Of a stretch of 33,775 nucleotides of DNA, positions 22,066 to 30,336 are shown one piece after another (the stretch's first letter is position 1; the number at the start of each line of letters is the position of its first letter). Under the pieces are notes generated by a model. That model was not told the DNA's origin. It searched no databases and saw nothing but the letters and a program-made list of their open reading frames with translations. Source of the DNA: Vibrio hepatarius (lineage in GTDB: Bacteria > Pseudomonadota > Gammaproteobacteria > Enterobacterales > Vibrionaceae); the NCBI RefSeq assembly GCF_011806575.1, contig NZ_JAATOO010000034.1, positions 1-33,775 on the forward strand, given 5' to 3'. Position numbers and translations under genes: made by a program.

Positions 22066-23157
22066 ATGAATGTTCAATCTTTGCCGATGCTTCGCTATAT
22101 CGACCATACTGGCGCAGCCGTTGAGCAACTCCCTGCGTGGGCAGACGACAAAACGTTAGTGAAGTTTTATCGCGATATGGTGCTGAGCCGAACTTACGAT
22201 AACAAAGCCGTCGCCCTGCAACGTACTGGTAAACTAGGTACGTATCCTTCCCATTTAGGCGCAGAAGCGTTTGGTGTTGCCGTCGGGCACGCTATGCACC
22301 CAAAAGACGTGTTCATCCCCTACTATCGCGATATGCCAGCGATGTGGGTGCGTGGTATTCCAATGGAAAAGAACTTGCAGTACTGGGGCGGTGACGAACG
22401 CGGCAGCGATTTCACACCGATTGACGGTATTGCATCACGCGACTTACCTTTTTGCGTGCCAATCGCAACCCAATGTACACACGCTGTTGGCGTTGCTACC
22501 GCGCTAAAAATAGAGGGCAATCATCAGGTCGCGTTGGTAACTTGTGGCGACGGTGCAACCTCAAAGGGTGACTTTCTCGAATCGATCAACTGCGCAGGTG
22601 CGTGGAACTTGCCTTTGGTGTTTGTCATTAACAACAATCAGTGGGCGATTTCTGTTCCGCGTGCACTGCAGTGCGCCGCCGATTTTCTATCAGAGAAGGC
22701 CAAAGGGGCAGGAATTCATGGTATCACCGTTGATGGTAACGATGTGGTCGCGGTGCATGATTGCGTGTTGTCGGCACTAGACAGAGCGCGTAAAGGCAAA
22801 GGGCCAACATTAATCGAAGCAGTCAGTTATCGCTTAAGTGACCACACCACCGCTGACGATGCCAGCCGCTATCGCAGCGAAGATGAGTTGCAACAAGCGT
22901 GGGAGTATGAACCCGTTAAACGCTTAAAAAACTATTTAACAGATAGAGGTCTCTGGTCGAGTCAACAAGATTCAGACTGGCTGGCAGAGTGTAAGCAGCT
23001 CGTTGAGCAAGCGGTCGATAACTATGTGTCTCTTTCGCCGCAAGCACCGGAATCAGCATTCGATTATCTCTATGAATCTTCGCCAGCAGAGCTTAATGCT
23101 CAACGCGACGAACTGATCCAAAAAGCAATGCGTATGCAAGGAGGTCACCGTGGCTGA
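22066..23157 (+). CDS. 2-oxoacid dehydrogenase E1 component, alpha subunit (PdhA/BkdA1-like)
   Basis: A 363-residue protein. ATG 22066 is preceded by GGAGGAG; a reading from 21952 is rejected. It is the TPP-binding half of a heterotetrameric E1. The thiamine diphosphate motif runs from CGDGATSKGDFLESINCAGAW (about 160-180) to FVINNNQWAIS (about 186-196). FIPYYRDMPAMWVRG (83-97) and YRLSDHTTADD (about 272-282) are the E1alpha landmarks, including the phosphorylation-loop region of eukaryotic relatives. The text looks closer to Gram-positive PdhA than to branched-chain E1alpha. Vibrios normally use a homodimeric AceE for pyruvate, so this second complex probably serves branched-chain or other 2-oxoacids. 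E1beta overlaps its end by eight bases. Confidence 0.92.
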   Translation: MNVQSLPMLRYIDHTGAAVEQLPAWADDKTLVKFYRDMVLSRTYDNKAVALQRTGKLGTYPSHLGAEAFGVAVGHAMHPKDVFIPYYRDMPAMWVRGIPMEKNLQYWGGDERGSDFTPIDGIASRDLPFCVPIATQCTHAVGVATALKIEGNHQVALVTCGDGATSKGDFLESINCAGAWNLPLVFVINNNQWAISVPRALQCAADFLSEKAKGAGIHGITVDGNDVVAVHDCVLSALDRARKGKGPTLIEAVSYRLSDHTTADDASRYRSEDELQQAWEYEPVKRLKNYLTDRGLWSSQQDSDWLAECKQLVEQAVDNYVSLSPQAPESAFDYLYESSPAELNAQRDELIQKAMRMQGGHRG

Positions 23158-24133
23158 AATAACACTTGTTGAAGCGGTTAACCTCGCACTCCACCATGAA
23201 ATGGCTCACGATGAGAATGTGGTGGTGCTCGGTGAAGACGTCGGTGATAACGGCGGTGTGTTCCGTGCAACCGTGGGGTTAAAAGAAAAGTTCGGTTTGC
23301 GCAGAGTGATTGATTCACCGTTAGCGGAAGCCTTAATTGGCGGTGTTGCCGTCGGCATGGCAACCCAAGGGTTACGCCCTGTCGCTGAATTTCAGTTCCA
23401 AGGGTTTGTCTTTCCGGCAATGGAGCACTTAGTGTGCCACGCGGCGAGAATGAGAAATCGAACTCGTGGACGACTAACCTGCCCTGCGGTGTTCCGTGCA
23501 CCTTTTGGTGGTGGTATCCATGCGCCTGAGCACCACTCTGAAAGCGTCGAAGCTTTGTTTGCGCATATCCCCGGTTTTAAAGTCGTTGTCCCTTCCTCAC
23601 CGCAGCGTGCTTACGGTTTATTGCTAGCCGCAATCCGCAGTAACGATCCCGTGATGTTCTTTGAACCCAAACGCATTTATCGCACCGTTAAATCCAAGGT
23701 GTTAGATAACGGCGAAGCGCTACCTCTCGATACTTGCTTCACACTAAGAAAAGGACGCGACATTACTTTAGTCACCTGGGGGGCTTGTGTGGTGGAATCT
23801 TTGCAAGCTGCGGAAACCTTATCTGCGCAAGGCCTTTCGGTCGAGGTGGTAGATTTGGCATCTATTAAGCCGATCGATATAAACACCATCATCAAATCGC
23901 TCGAAAAAACCGGACGCTTGTTGGTGGTTCACGAAGCCAGCCGCACCTGTGGTGTGGGTGCAGAGATCCTGGCACGTGTTGCAGAAAGTGCAATGTGTAT
24001 GTTGAAAGCGCCGCCTAAACGTGTCACCGGAATGGACACGGTAATGCCGTATTACCGCAATGAGGATTACTTCATGATCCAAGAGCAAGACATTATTCAA
24101 GCCGCTCGTGAACTAGTGGAGGGTTGGAAATGA
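23150..24133 (+). CDS. 2-oxoacid dehydrogenase E1 component, beta subunit
   Basis: A 327-residue protein starting at GTG 23150 with AAGGAGGT immediately upstream, inside the end of E1alpha. Typical E1beta order is seen. ALHHEMAHDENVVVLGEDVGDNGGVFRAT (about 12-40) covers the pyrimidine-binding glutamate, followed by DSPLAEALIGGVAVGMA and AEFQFQGFVFPAMEHLVCHAARMRNRT. APFGGGIHAPEHHSESVEA (about 121-139) follows. The transketolase C-terminal domain has FEPKRIYR, VTWGACVVESLQAAE and VHEASRTCGVGAEI. It completes the E1 active site with the alpha subunit and decarboxylates the 2-oxoacid, passing the acyl group to the E2 lipoyl arm. Confidence 0.94.
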   Translation: MAEITLVEAVNLALHHEMAHDENVVVLGEDVGDNGGVFRATVGLKEKFGLRRVIDSPLAEALIGGVAVGMATQGLRPVAEFQFQGFVFPAMEHLVCHAARMRNRTRGRLTCPAVFRAPFGGGIHAPEHHSESVEALFAHIPGFKVVVPSSPQRAYGLLLAAIRSNDPVMFFEPKRIYRTVKSKVLDNGEALPLDTCFTLRKGRDITLVTWGACVVESLQAAETLSAQGLSVEVVDLASIKPIDINTIIKSLEKTGRLLVVHEASRTCGVGAEILARVAESAMCMLKAPPKRVTGMDTVMPYYRNEDYFMIQEQDIIQAARELVEGWK

Positions 24134-25281
24134 AAAACTTCCTATTACCAGACTTAGGTGAAGGTTTGGCCGAATCTGAAATCGTCGAATGGCACGTCAA
24201 TGTTGGTGATACGGTCGAAATTGACCAAGTGGTACTGACTGTTGAAACTGCTAAAGCCGTGGTGGAAGTGCCCTCACCTTGCAGCGGTAAAGTCGTCAAC
24301 AGACACGGAGAAGAAGGCGATATTGTCAATATCGGTGCATTACTGCTAGAAATTGAAGAGCCGGCAGATGCTTCGAGCAAAGCCAAGCCGAAAGAGGCTC
24401 AAAAATCCGATGCGGCTACCGTCGTTGGTAACGTGTCTCAGCACGCTCATCACGTGAACGTCGATGACTTCTGGATCGGAGGCGATAATTCCCATGTGGA
24501 TCAACGCCCGGTGACCGCAATGCCTTCGGCTCGTTTGTTGGCCAAGAAGCTTGGTGTGAGTATAGAAAATGTGGAAGGCACTGGCCCAAATGGTCTGATT
24601 ACCGACAGCGATATCTACCACGAAGCAAGTCGACAACAGCCAGGTACTGAGGTGTTAAAAGGCGCTAGACGAACCATGGCGGGCGCGATGGCAGAATCTC
24701 ATCTCAACGTGGCAGATGTAACCATCACCGAAGAAGCGAGCTTAGAAAACTGGTCTGCCAACGAAGATATTTCCGCAAGGCTTATCAAAGCGGTAGTCTA
24801 CGCATGCAAAAAAGAGCCAGCTCTCAATGCTTGGTTTGATGCCGACACCATGACGCGCTGCGTGCACAGTAAGGTGAACATAGGTATCGCGGTTGATAGT
24901 TCACATGGGTTGTATGTACCTGTGCTGCGCGACGCGGACAACTTCTCGGCTGAAGGAGTTCGACGCTGGTTGGATGAAACCGTCAAAGGGATTCGTGAGC
25001 GTAAAATTGCCCGCGAGCAGCTACAACACGCAACAATAACACTGACCAACTTTGGGGCGATTGCGGGGATTTACGCAACACCTGTTGTTTCCCCTCCTCA
25101 AGTTGCGATTGTGGGCGCTGGTCGCATTATCGAAAAACTTGTCATGCGTAATGGACAGCCCGTCGCCATCAAAGCGATGCCACTATCGATTACGTTTGAC
25201 CACAGAGCCTGCACGGGTGGTGAAGCAGCTCGTTTTACCAAAAAACTGGTGTGGCACTTAGAAAGCCGCTACCAAGACTAG
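24130..25281 (+). CDS. 2-oxoacid dehydrogenase E2 component (lipoyl acyltransferase)
   Basis: A 383-residue protein; ATG 24130 overlaps the E1beta stop (ATGA) and has GGAGGG upstream. Domains in order: one lipoyl domain (1-80, lipoylated Lys42 in VETAKAVVEVPSP), a linker, the peripheral-subunit/E3-binding domain (MPSARLLAKKLGVSIENVEGTGPNGLITDSDI, about 130-162), and the catalytic acyltransferase core. In the core the His of the active-site motif is H358, but the usual HRxxDG reads HRACTGG, with Thr362 where Asp is canonical. That variant occurs, from memory, in a known subset of acyltransferase E2s. No E3 (lipoamide dehydrogenase) gene follows, so the complex must borrow one from elsewhere. 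A single lipoyl domain fits branched-chain-type E2s. Confidence 0.93.
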   Translation: MKNFLLPDLGEGLAESEIVEWHVNVGDTVEIDQVVLTVETAKAVVEVPSPCSGKVVNRHGEEGDIVNIGALLLEIEEPADASSKAKPKEAQKSDAATVVGNVSQHAHHVNVDDFWIGGDNSHVDQRPVTAMPSARLLAKKLGVSIENVEGTGPNGLITDSDIYHEASRQQPGTEVLKGARRTMAGAMAESHLNVADVTITEEASLENWSANEDISARLIKAVVYACKKEPALNAWFDADTMTRCVHSKVNIGIAVDSSHGLYVPVLRDADNFSAEGVRRWLDETVKGIRERKIAREQLQHATITLTNFGAIAGIYATPVVSPPQVAIVGAGRIIEKLVMRNGQPVAIKAMPLSITFDHRACTGGEAARFTKKLVWHLESRYQD

Positions 25282-25296
25282 ATCACAAGGACTCAG

Positions 25297-25337
25297 GCAA
25301 ACCCATAACGCGCCATCAGAATGCGTTATGGGTTTGC
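25297..25337. terminator. Long perfect hairpin after the E2 gene
   Basis: Fifteen-base perfect arms GCAAACCCATAACGC (25297-25311) and GCGTTATGGGTTTGC (25323-25337) with an 11-base loop, 15 bases past the stop. No T run follows on the plus strand, so it may end transcription weakly or protect the mRNA 3' end. Confidence 0.6.
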
Positions 25338-25548
25338 TCTGCATGCTATCTTTGTTCAAACCGTTATTTAGCCCGATGAAAACAAACCTCAATACATTAA
25401 CCATCTCACAATTAATACTTCTATTCATTCATCACAGTGATTTGTAAATATCCAACTAATCGCATTTCAATCATTTGAGAAAACTCTATTATTGATAGAC
25501 AACTGTTGGCACATCCAACCCACCGATAAAAATAGAGAATATGACTCG

Positions 25549-28407
25549 ATGCAACGTCGCTATAAAGCTTTGCCTATTCACATACATCTATCCACCGTTA
25601 TCATTTTGGTCGTCGTCATTGTCTCTGGCGTGCAGATTTATCTCTCCAATGACGGCCTGAATTCGCTTATCAAAGATGCTAACGACAAGCTATTTAGCCG
25701 TGTCGCGTCAGAAACGCGCTATAAATTGGATTCTTACTACCACTCCGCTTTTCTAGCGTTAGGGGCATTTGCGAAAAGCCAAGTCGCCCACTCCAACGTC
25801 GCAGAAGAAAGAGAGTTAGCCTTGGCGGGGATTGCTCACCTGCTTGACGAACATCCTCATGTATCGTCATATTCATTCTATTATCCCAACGGCGATTTCT
25901 ACTCCGTAATGCAAGTTAAGAGCGATAAAGTCAGGCAGTTTTTTGGCATTGATGAACGCACGCACTATATCGAAACACACGAGGTGAACGAAATCGCTAC
26001 CATCACCGGATTAGAATCTTCGCTCAATAAAGTCGATGAGTTTGAACTGGATAAGAAGTTACTCGTACAACATCACGATGATTTCGCCGATGCAAAACTG
26101 GACGCCAATATTATCTCTGCGCCGTTTGTGCTTCCGGCTTTAAAAGAGCTAGGGCTGACTGTTTATAGAAAGAACTCATTTGGTACGATCATCTCGATTA
26201 ATATCTCTCTCAAAGATTTGGAAAAGACGCTTGCTAGCACCTTAACGACGCCATCTTCGATTCGCGCCCTGTACACCGATTCTGGTGATATTTATGCCGC
26301 CAGTGAGCGTGATTTACTCGACACCGAAACCAGTGGCCGTGCGATGAAAGTTGCGGATTTGTCTCAATCTGTTTTGGCATTTTCAATCAGCCAGCATCAA
26401 CGTACCAATACGATTGAAACGTTCAACTTCAACGGCGAGCAATGGTTTGGAAAAGTCGTTCCGCTTGCGCCGCACAACAACGAACCCATCAACCTACTGA
26501 TGGCGACCAAAGCGGCTGACTTGTTTGATTCTGGTGTGGTAATTAAACAGCAAACGCTTTACGGTTCGCTGCTCGTTTTACTGATAACGCTGCCTTTTAT
26601 CTATGGCGTATCGCGTTACGTTGCACAGCCGATCAGACGAGCGACTCAAAAAGCGCAAGACATCGAACGTTTCCGTTTCTCGTTTGAGCCACAGAAACCA
26701 AGCTACATTAAAGAGATCCGAGAGCTAACCGAAGCTCAGGCCAGCACACAACTAACGATTAAGCAGTTTATTTCGCTCACCAACAACATCGCGCGCAAAG
26801 AGAATGTCGACGACATCTTGAGTCTGGTTTGCCAAGACATCGCGAAAGCGGTCAACGCTCAAGGGGCGTTTTTGTACTTGCTCGATAAAGAAACGAATCG
26901 CGCAATCCCTAAATGCCTTTGGTGGGAAGAAGAGAATGACGACAGCTCAAATGAAATCTTCCAACAGCCGATTCCATTGGCCAGTCAATCTCCGTTTGTG
27001 CAGCGTGTCTTCGTACAGAAAGAAGCGCATATATTCAAACTTGGCGACATTGCCTTCTTTGCTTCCACTCAAGTGGTCAATCAAGACGCTCAGTTTATCT
27101 GTTATCCACTGATTGACCGAACTGGTGACGTCATTGGTGCATTTACCGTGATGTATCACCAAGGTGATGTGCAGAAGCTGCACGACAAGTATGCACACTA
27201 TTTGAAAACGCTGTTGGGCTTTACGTCGGTGACGATTGAAACGCTCAACATGTACGACGCGCAAAAAGCGTTGCTCGAGTCCTTCATCCAAGTGTTTGCT
27301 GGCTCTTTGGATAAGAAATCTCCTTACACTGGTCACCACTGCCAACGAGTACCCGTGATTACCGAGTGGTTAACCCAAGCAGCAGATAAATCAAAACTCG
27401 CCCCGTTCAACTGCTTTTCATTAAACGTTAAAGATTGGGAAGAGTTGCGAATCGCGAGCTGGCTGCACGACTGCGGAAAGATCACCACCCCAGAACATAT
27501 CGTCGACAAAGCGACAAAACTGGAGTGCATTTACAACCGTATCCACGAAATTCGCATGCGTTTTGAAGTGCTCAAACGCGACAAACGCTTGGAGTCTTAC
27601 GCTGAAATCTTTGGTGAACTACCCAATGACGCTGAACAAAAGCTGTCTCACGTTCTAACGCAAATAGACGAGGATTTTCAGTTTATCTCGGAGCTTAACG
27701 TCGGTGGCGAGTTTGTCAGTGACGACGACCTTGAGCGTTTAAATACCATCGCTAAAAGCAACTGGACGAGAACCCTGTCCAAGCGTTCAGGTACAGCTTG
27801 GGTAGAACAACAACGTTTCTCTGGTGAGGAAATAACACCTCAAGAGGAAAGCTTGCTCGCTGACTTGCCGGAGCACATCGTGCCGTGGGAAACGAATCCG
27901 CCGCAAGACAAACGCTTTTCGATGAAGCCACCGCAACACCAAGCCAACTTGGGAGAGCTCTACAATCTATCGATTCGTCGTGGTACGTTAACCGATGAAG
28001 ACAGATTCATCATTAATGATCATATTATTCAGACCATTAGAATCTTAGAGTCGTTACCTTTCCCACAACATTTGAAAGACGTGGCGCGGATTGCCGGCGG
28101 ACATCACGAGAAAATCGATGGCACTGGCTATCCTATGGGACTCAAGGGAGAAGACATGCCGCTGACCGCCAAAATTATCGCGGTTGCGGATGTGTTTGAA
28201 GCCTTGACCAGTACCGACCGTCCTTACAAGAAAGCTAAAACACTCAAGGAAGCAATCAAAATCATGAGCTTCATGGCCAAAGAAGGCCACCTTGACCAAG
28301 ACGTATTCGAGCTGTTCCTAACCTCCGGCGTTTACCAACGATTCGCAGAAAGCTACATGCTGACTGAACAGTTGGATGAAGTCGACGTTTCCTCGTACGT
28401 CGCTTAA
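25549..28407 (+). CDS. Membrane HD-GYP c-di-GMP phosphodiesterase with periplasmic sensor and GAF domain
   Basis: A 952-residue protein if started at ATG 25549; a TTG at 25492 would add 19 residues, and neither has a strong ribosome site. Domains: TM1 (about 12-32), periplasmic Cache-like sensor (about 33-335), TM2 (about 337-357), HAMP (358-410), GAF (about 425-590) and HD-GYP (about 600-930). Catalytic residues are intact: HD in LHDCGK (H640), then HHEKIDGTGYP (from H852). Between them is an insertion of about 130 residues relative to compact HD-GYP domains, beginning after VDKATKLE. The GAF domain lies between HAMP and the catalytic domain, so it may add a second signal. It should hydrolyse c-di-GMP in response to a periplasmic ligand. 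It sits next to a convergent ETF operon; a diguanylate cyclase follows 4 kb on. Confidence 0.92.
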   Translation: MQRRYKALPIHIHLSTVIILVVVIVSGVQIYLSNDGLNSLIKDANDKLFSRVASETRYKLDSYYHSAFLALGAFAKSQVAHSNVAEERELALAGIAHLLDEHPHVSSYSFYYPNGDFYSVMQVKSDKVRQFFGIDERTHYIETHEVNEIATITGLESSLNKVDEFELDKKLLVQHHDDFADAKLDANIISAPFVLPALKELGLTVYRKNSFGTIISINISLKDLEKTLASTLTTPSSIRALYTDSGDIYAASERDLLDTETSGRAMKVADLSQSVLAFSISQHQRTNTIETFNFNGEQWFGKVVPLAPHNNEPINLLMATKAADLFDSGVVIKQQTLYGSLLVLLITLPFIYGVSRYVAQPIRRATQKAQDIERFRFSFEPQKPSYIKEIRELTEAQASTQLTIKQFISLTNNIARKENVDDILSLVCQDIAKAVNAQGAFLYLLDKETNRAIPKCLWWEEENDDSSNEIFQQPIPLASQSPFVQRVFVQKEAHIFKLGDIAFFASTQVVNQDAQFICYPLIDRTGDVIGAFTVMYHQGDVQKLHDKYAHYLKTLLGFTSVTIETLNMYDAQKALLESFIQVFAGSLDKKSPYTGHHCQRVPVITEWLTQAADKSKLAPFNCFSLNVKDWEELRIASWLHDCGKITTPEHIVDKATKLECIYNRIHEIRMRFEVLKRDKRLESYAEIFGELPNDAEQKLSHVLTQIDEDFQFISELNVGGEFVSDDDLERLNTIAKSNWTRTLSKRSGTAWVEQQRFSGEEITPQEESLLADLPEHIVPWETNPPQDKRFSMKPPQHQANLGELYNLSIRRGTLTDEDRFIINDHIIQTIRILESLPFPQHLKDVARIAGGHHEKIDGTGYPMGLKGEDMPLTAKIIAVADVFEALTSTDRPYKKAKTLKEAIKIMSFMAKEGHLDQDVFELFLTSGVYQRFAESYMLTEQLDEVDVSSYVA

Positions 28408-28429
28408 CTAGCAAATGTGGCTTTAGTAG

Positions 28430-28469
28430 AAAACGGTCCCGCTCAACGCACAACAGTGTTAAGCGGGAC
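28430..28469. terminator. Terminator between the convergent HD-GYP and ETF alpha genes
   Basis: GTCCCGCT (28436-28443) and AGCGGGAC (28462-28469) are perfect arms, with partly paired sequence between (AACGCAC with GTGTT). On the minus strand the stem is followed by G then TTTT, so it suits the etf operon best. The plus-strand side has no T run. Confidence 0.7.
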
Positions 28470-28489
28470 TGATTGTATTCAGTCACGAG

Positions 28490-29452
28490 TCAGACAGAGT
28501 CAATTAGCTCAGGCAAAATCTCAAACAAATCACCAACCAGACCGTAATCTGCCACTTCAAAGATTGGCGCATCTGGGTCACTGTTGATGGCGACGATCAC
28601 CTTGGACTCTTTCATCCCCGCGATGTGTTGAATCGCACCTGAGATCCCAACCGCAATATACAGCTCAGGAGCTACCACTTTACCCGTTTGCCCTACTTGC
28701 AGATCGTTCGATACATAACCCGCATCGACCGCAGCACGCGAAGCACCGATCGCGCCACCTAGTTTATCCGCTAGTTGTTCTACCAACTGAAACTGCTCTT
28801 TGCTGCCTAGCCCGCGCCCGCCCGATACCACAACACGAGCCGCGGCGAGTTCTGGACGTTCGGAAACCGTAACTTTGCGCTCAACAAACTCGGTATTCGA
28901 CGCATTAACCTCCGCTGGCACTTCGATAATCGGCACTTCTTGGTTGCTGCTTGGTTGGGCTTTATCAAATGCGGATTCACGTACAGTGATGACTTTGATC
29001 GCGTCATGGGATTGCACTTTTGCCAGCGCGTTACCAGCATAGATTGGTCTGATGACGGTATCAGCGGAGACAAACTCGATCACATCGGACAATTGCCCTA
29101 CATCGAGTAGCGCCGCCACTCTTGGCATTAAGTCTTTACCAAAGGTGCTGGCCACCGCCAATACGTGCGAATAGCCACTGGCTAGCTTTACGACCACAGG
29201 GGCAATCACTTCACTCAGCGAGTTGGCGTAAGCGCTGTGCTGTGCGACGAGTACCTGCTCCACTGTTCCATATTCCTTCGCTTGCATCGCAGCGCCCTGG
29301 CAATCATCGCCGATGATCAGAAGATCAATCGAACAATCCTGATTAAGTTCTGCTAGTTGCTGAGCGGCGGTTAGTGTCGCTAACGTTCCCGAGCTAAGTT
29401 GAGAGCCATTGTGTTGAGCAATCACCAAAATTTTTGTGCTAGATTCACTCAT
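28490..29452 (-). CDS. etfA: Electron transfer flavoprotein, alpha subunit
   Basis: A 320-residue protein from ATG 29452 with GGGAGG upstream. The C-terminal FAD domain is unmistakable: VVSGGRGLGSKEQF (about 208-221), LADKLGGAIGASRAAVDAGY and VGQTGKVVAPELYIAVGISGAIQHIAGM, followed by IVAINSDPDAPIFEVADYGLVGDLFEILPEL. The N-terminal half is the nucleotide-binding-like ETF fold. EtfA and EtfB form a soluble heterodimer that takes electrons from acyl-CoA dehydrogenases and gives them to ETF-QO. It follows etfB after 12 bases on the same strand, so both are one transcript. The order etfB-etfA is the usual one. Confidence 0.96.
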   Translation of the reverse strand: MSESSTKILVIAQHNGSQLSSGTLATLTAAQQLAELNQDCSIDLLIIGDDCQGAAMQAKEYGTVEQVLVAQHSAYANSLSEVIAPVVVKLASGYSHVLAVASTFGKDLMPRVAALLDVGQLSDVIEFVSADTVIRPIYAGNALAKVQSHDAIKVITVRESAFDKAQPSSNQEVPIIEVPAEVNASNTEFVERKVTVSERPELAAARVVVSGGRGLGSKEQFQLVEQLADKLGGAIGASRAAVDAGYVSNDLQVGQTGKVVAPELYIAVGISGAIQHIAGMKESKVIVAINSDPDAPIFEVADYGLVGDLFEILPELIDSV

Positions 29453-29464
29453 GTACGCCTCCCT

Positions 29465-30217
29465 TTACTCGATGACTTTCGCTTCGTTACGCAGTTTGTC
29501 CACCAGCTCGGCAACACTCGTCACCTTTTGTCCTGTTTGACGAGCTTTTGGCGGCATCACTTCTAGTGTGCTTTGTGACGACGACAGACTTACCCCTAAC
29601 TGCTCAGGCGTGAGTTGCTCCATCGGTTTGCTTTTGGCTTTCATGATATTGGGCAATGATGCGTATCTTGGTTCATTCAAACGCAAATCAACACTAATCA
29701 CTGCTGGCAACGATAACTTAAGCCGTTCCAATCCACCATCGATCTCTCGTTCAACCTCTACGTTGTTACCCTCAATATGGATTTCAGAAGCAAATGTCGC
29801 CTGCGGCAATCCCGTAATCGCGGCAAGCATTTGTGCCACCTGATTGTTGTCGCTGTCGATTGATTGCTTACCAAGTAAAACCAGAGTCGGTTGCTCTTTT
29901 TCGATCACCGCTTTAAGCACCTTAGCCACGCTCAGCGGCTGGCATTCAACATCGGTCTCAATATGAATCGCTCGATCAGCGCCAAGCGCTAACGCGGATC
30001 TTAGTTGCTCTTGGCAAGAAGATTCACCCAGCGATACGACGATCACCTCTTCTGCTAGACCTGATTCTTTGAGTCGTATTGCTTCTTCGACAGCTATTTC
30101 GCAAAACGGGTTGATGGTCATTTTGGCGTTTGCGGTTTCTACGCCACTACCATCTGCTTTGACTCGAACTTTGCTGTATGGGTCGATAACACGCTTAATC
30201 GCTACTAGAACTTTCAC
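29465..30217 (-). CDS. etfB: Electron transfer flavoprotein, beta subunit
   Basis: A 250-residue protein starting at GTG 30217 with AGGAGGTTAC before it. Landmarks are MKVLVAIKRVIDPYSKVRVK, NPFCEIAVEEAIRLKE (about 37-52), SLGESSCQEQLRSALALGADRAIHI (about 61-85), LVLLGKQSIDSDNNQVAQMLA and the ETF-beta loop region LSLPAVISVDLRLNEPRYASLPNIMKAKSKP (about 168-198). That is the recognition loop that docks on acyl-CoA dehydrogenases. It is first in the etf operon and divergent from the ETF-QO gene, sharing its control region. Confidence 0.96.
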   Translation of the reverse strand: MKVLVAIKRVIDPYSKVRVKADGSGVETANAKMTINPFCEIAVEEAIRLKESGLAEEVIVVSLGESSCQEQLRSALALGADRAIHIETDVECQPLSVAKVLKAVIEKEQPTLVLLGKQSIDSDNNQVAQMLAAITGLPQATFASEIHIEGNNVEVEREIDGGLERLKLSLPAVISVDLRLNEPRYASLPNIMKAKSKPMEQLTPEQLGVSLSSSQSTLEVMPPKARQTGQKVTSVAELVDKLRNEAKVIE

Positions 30218-30261
30218 GTAACCTCCTGCCGATGTGCCAAGTTATTTTGAGCTTAGTAAAG

Positions 30262-30277
30262 TTTACGTTTACGTCAA
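30262..30277. promoter_or_regulatory. LiuR-like operator candidate between etfB and the ETF-QO gene
   Basis: TTTACGTTTACGTCAA lies in the 107-base space between the divergent genes; read on the other strand it is TTGACGTAAACGTAAA. It resembles the operator I recall for LiuR, the MerR-type regulator of branched-chain amino acid degradation in gamma-proteobacteria, which includes etf genes. It overlaps possible promoter boxes (TTTACG, then TATATT). The name is from memory, not a search. Confidence 0.5.
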
Positions 30278-30336
30278 CTGGACTATATTTAACTAAGTAC
30301 AACGAGCACTAACTGGAAATCAGGTTGGGTTGGAGT

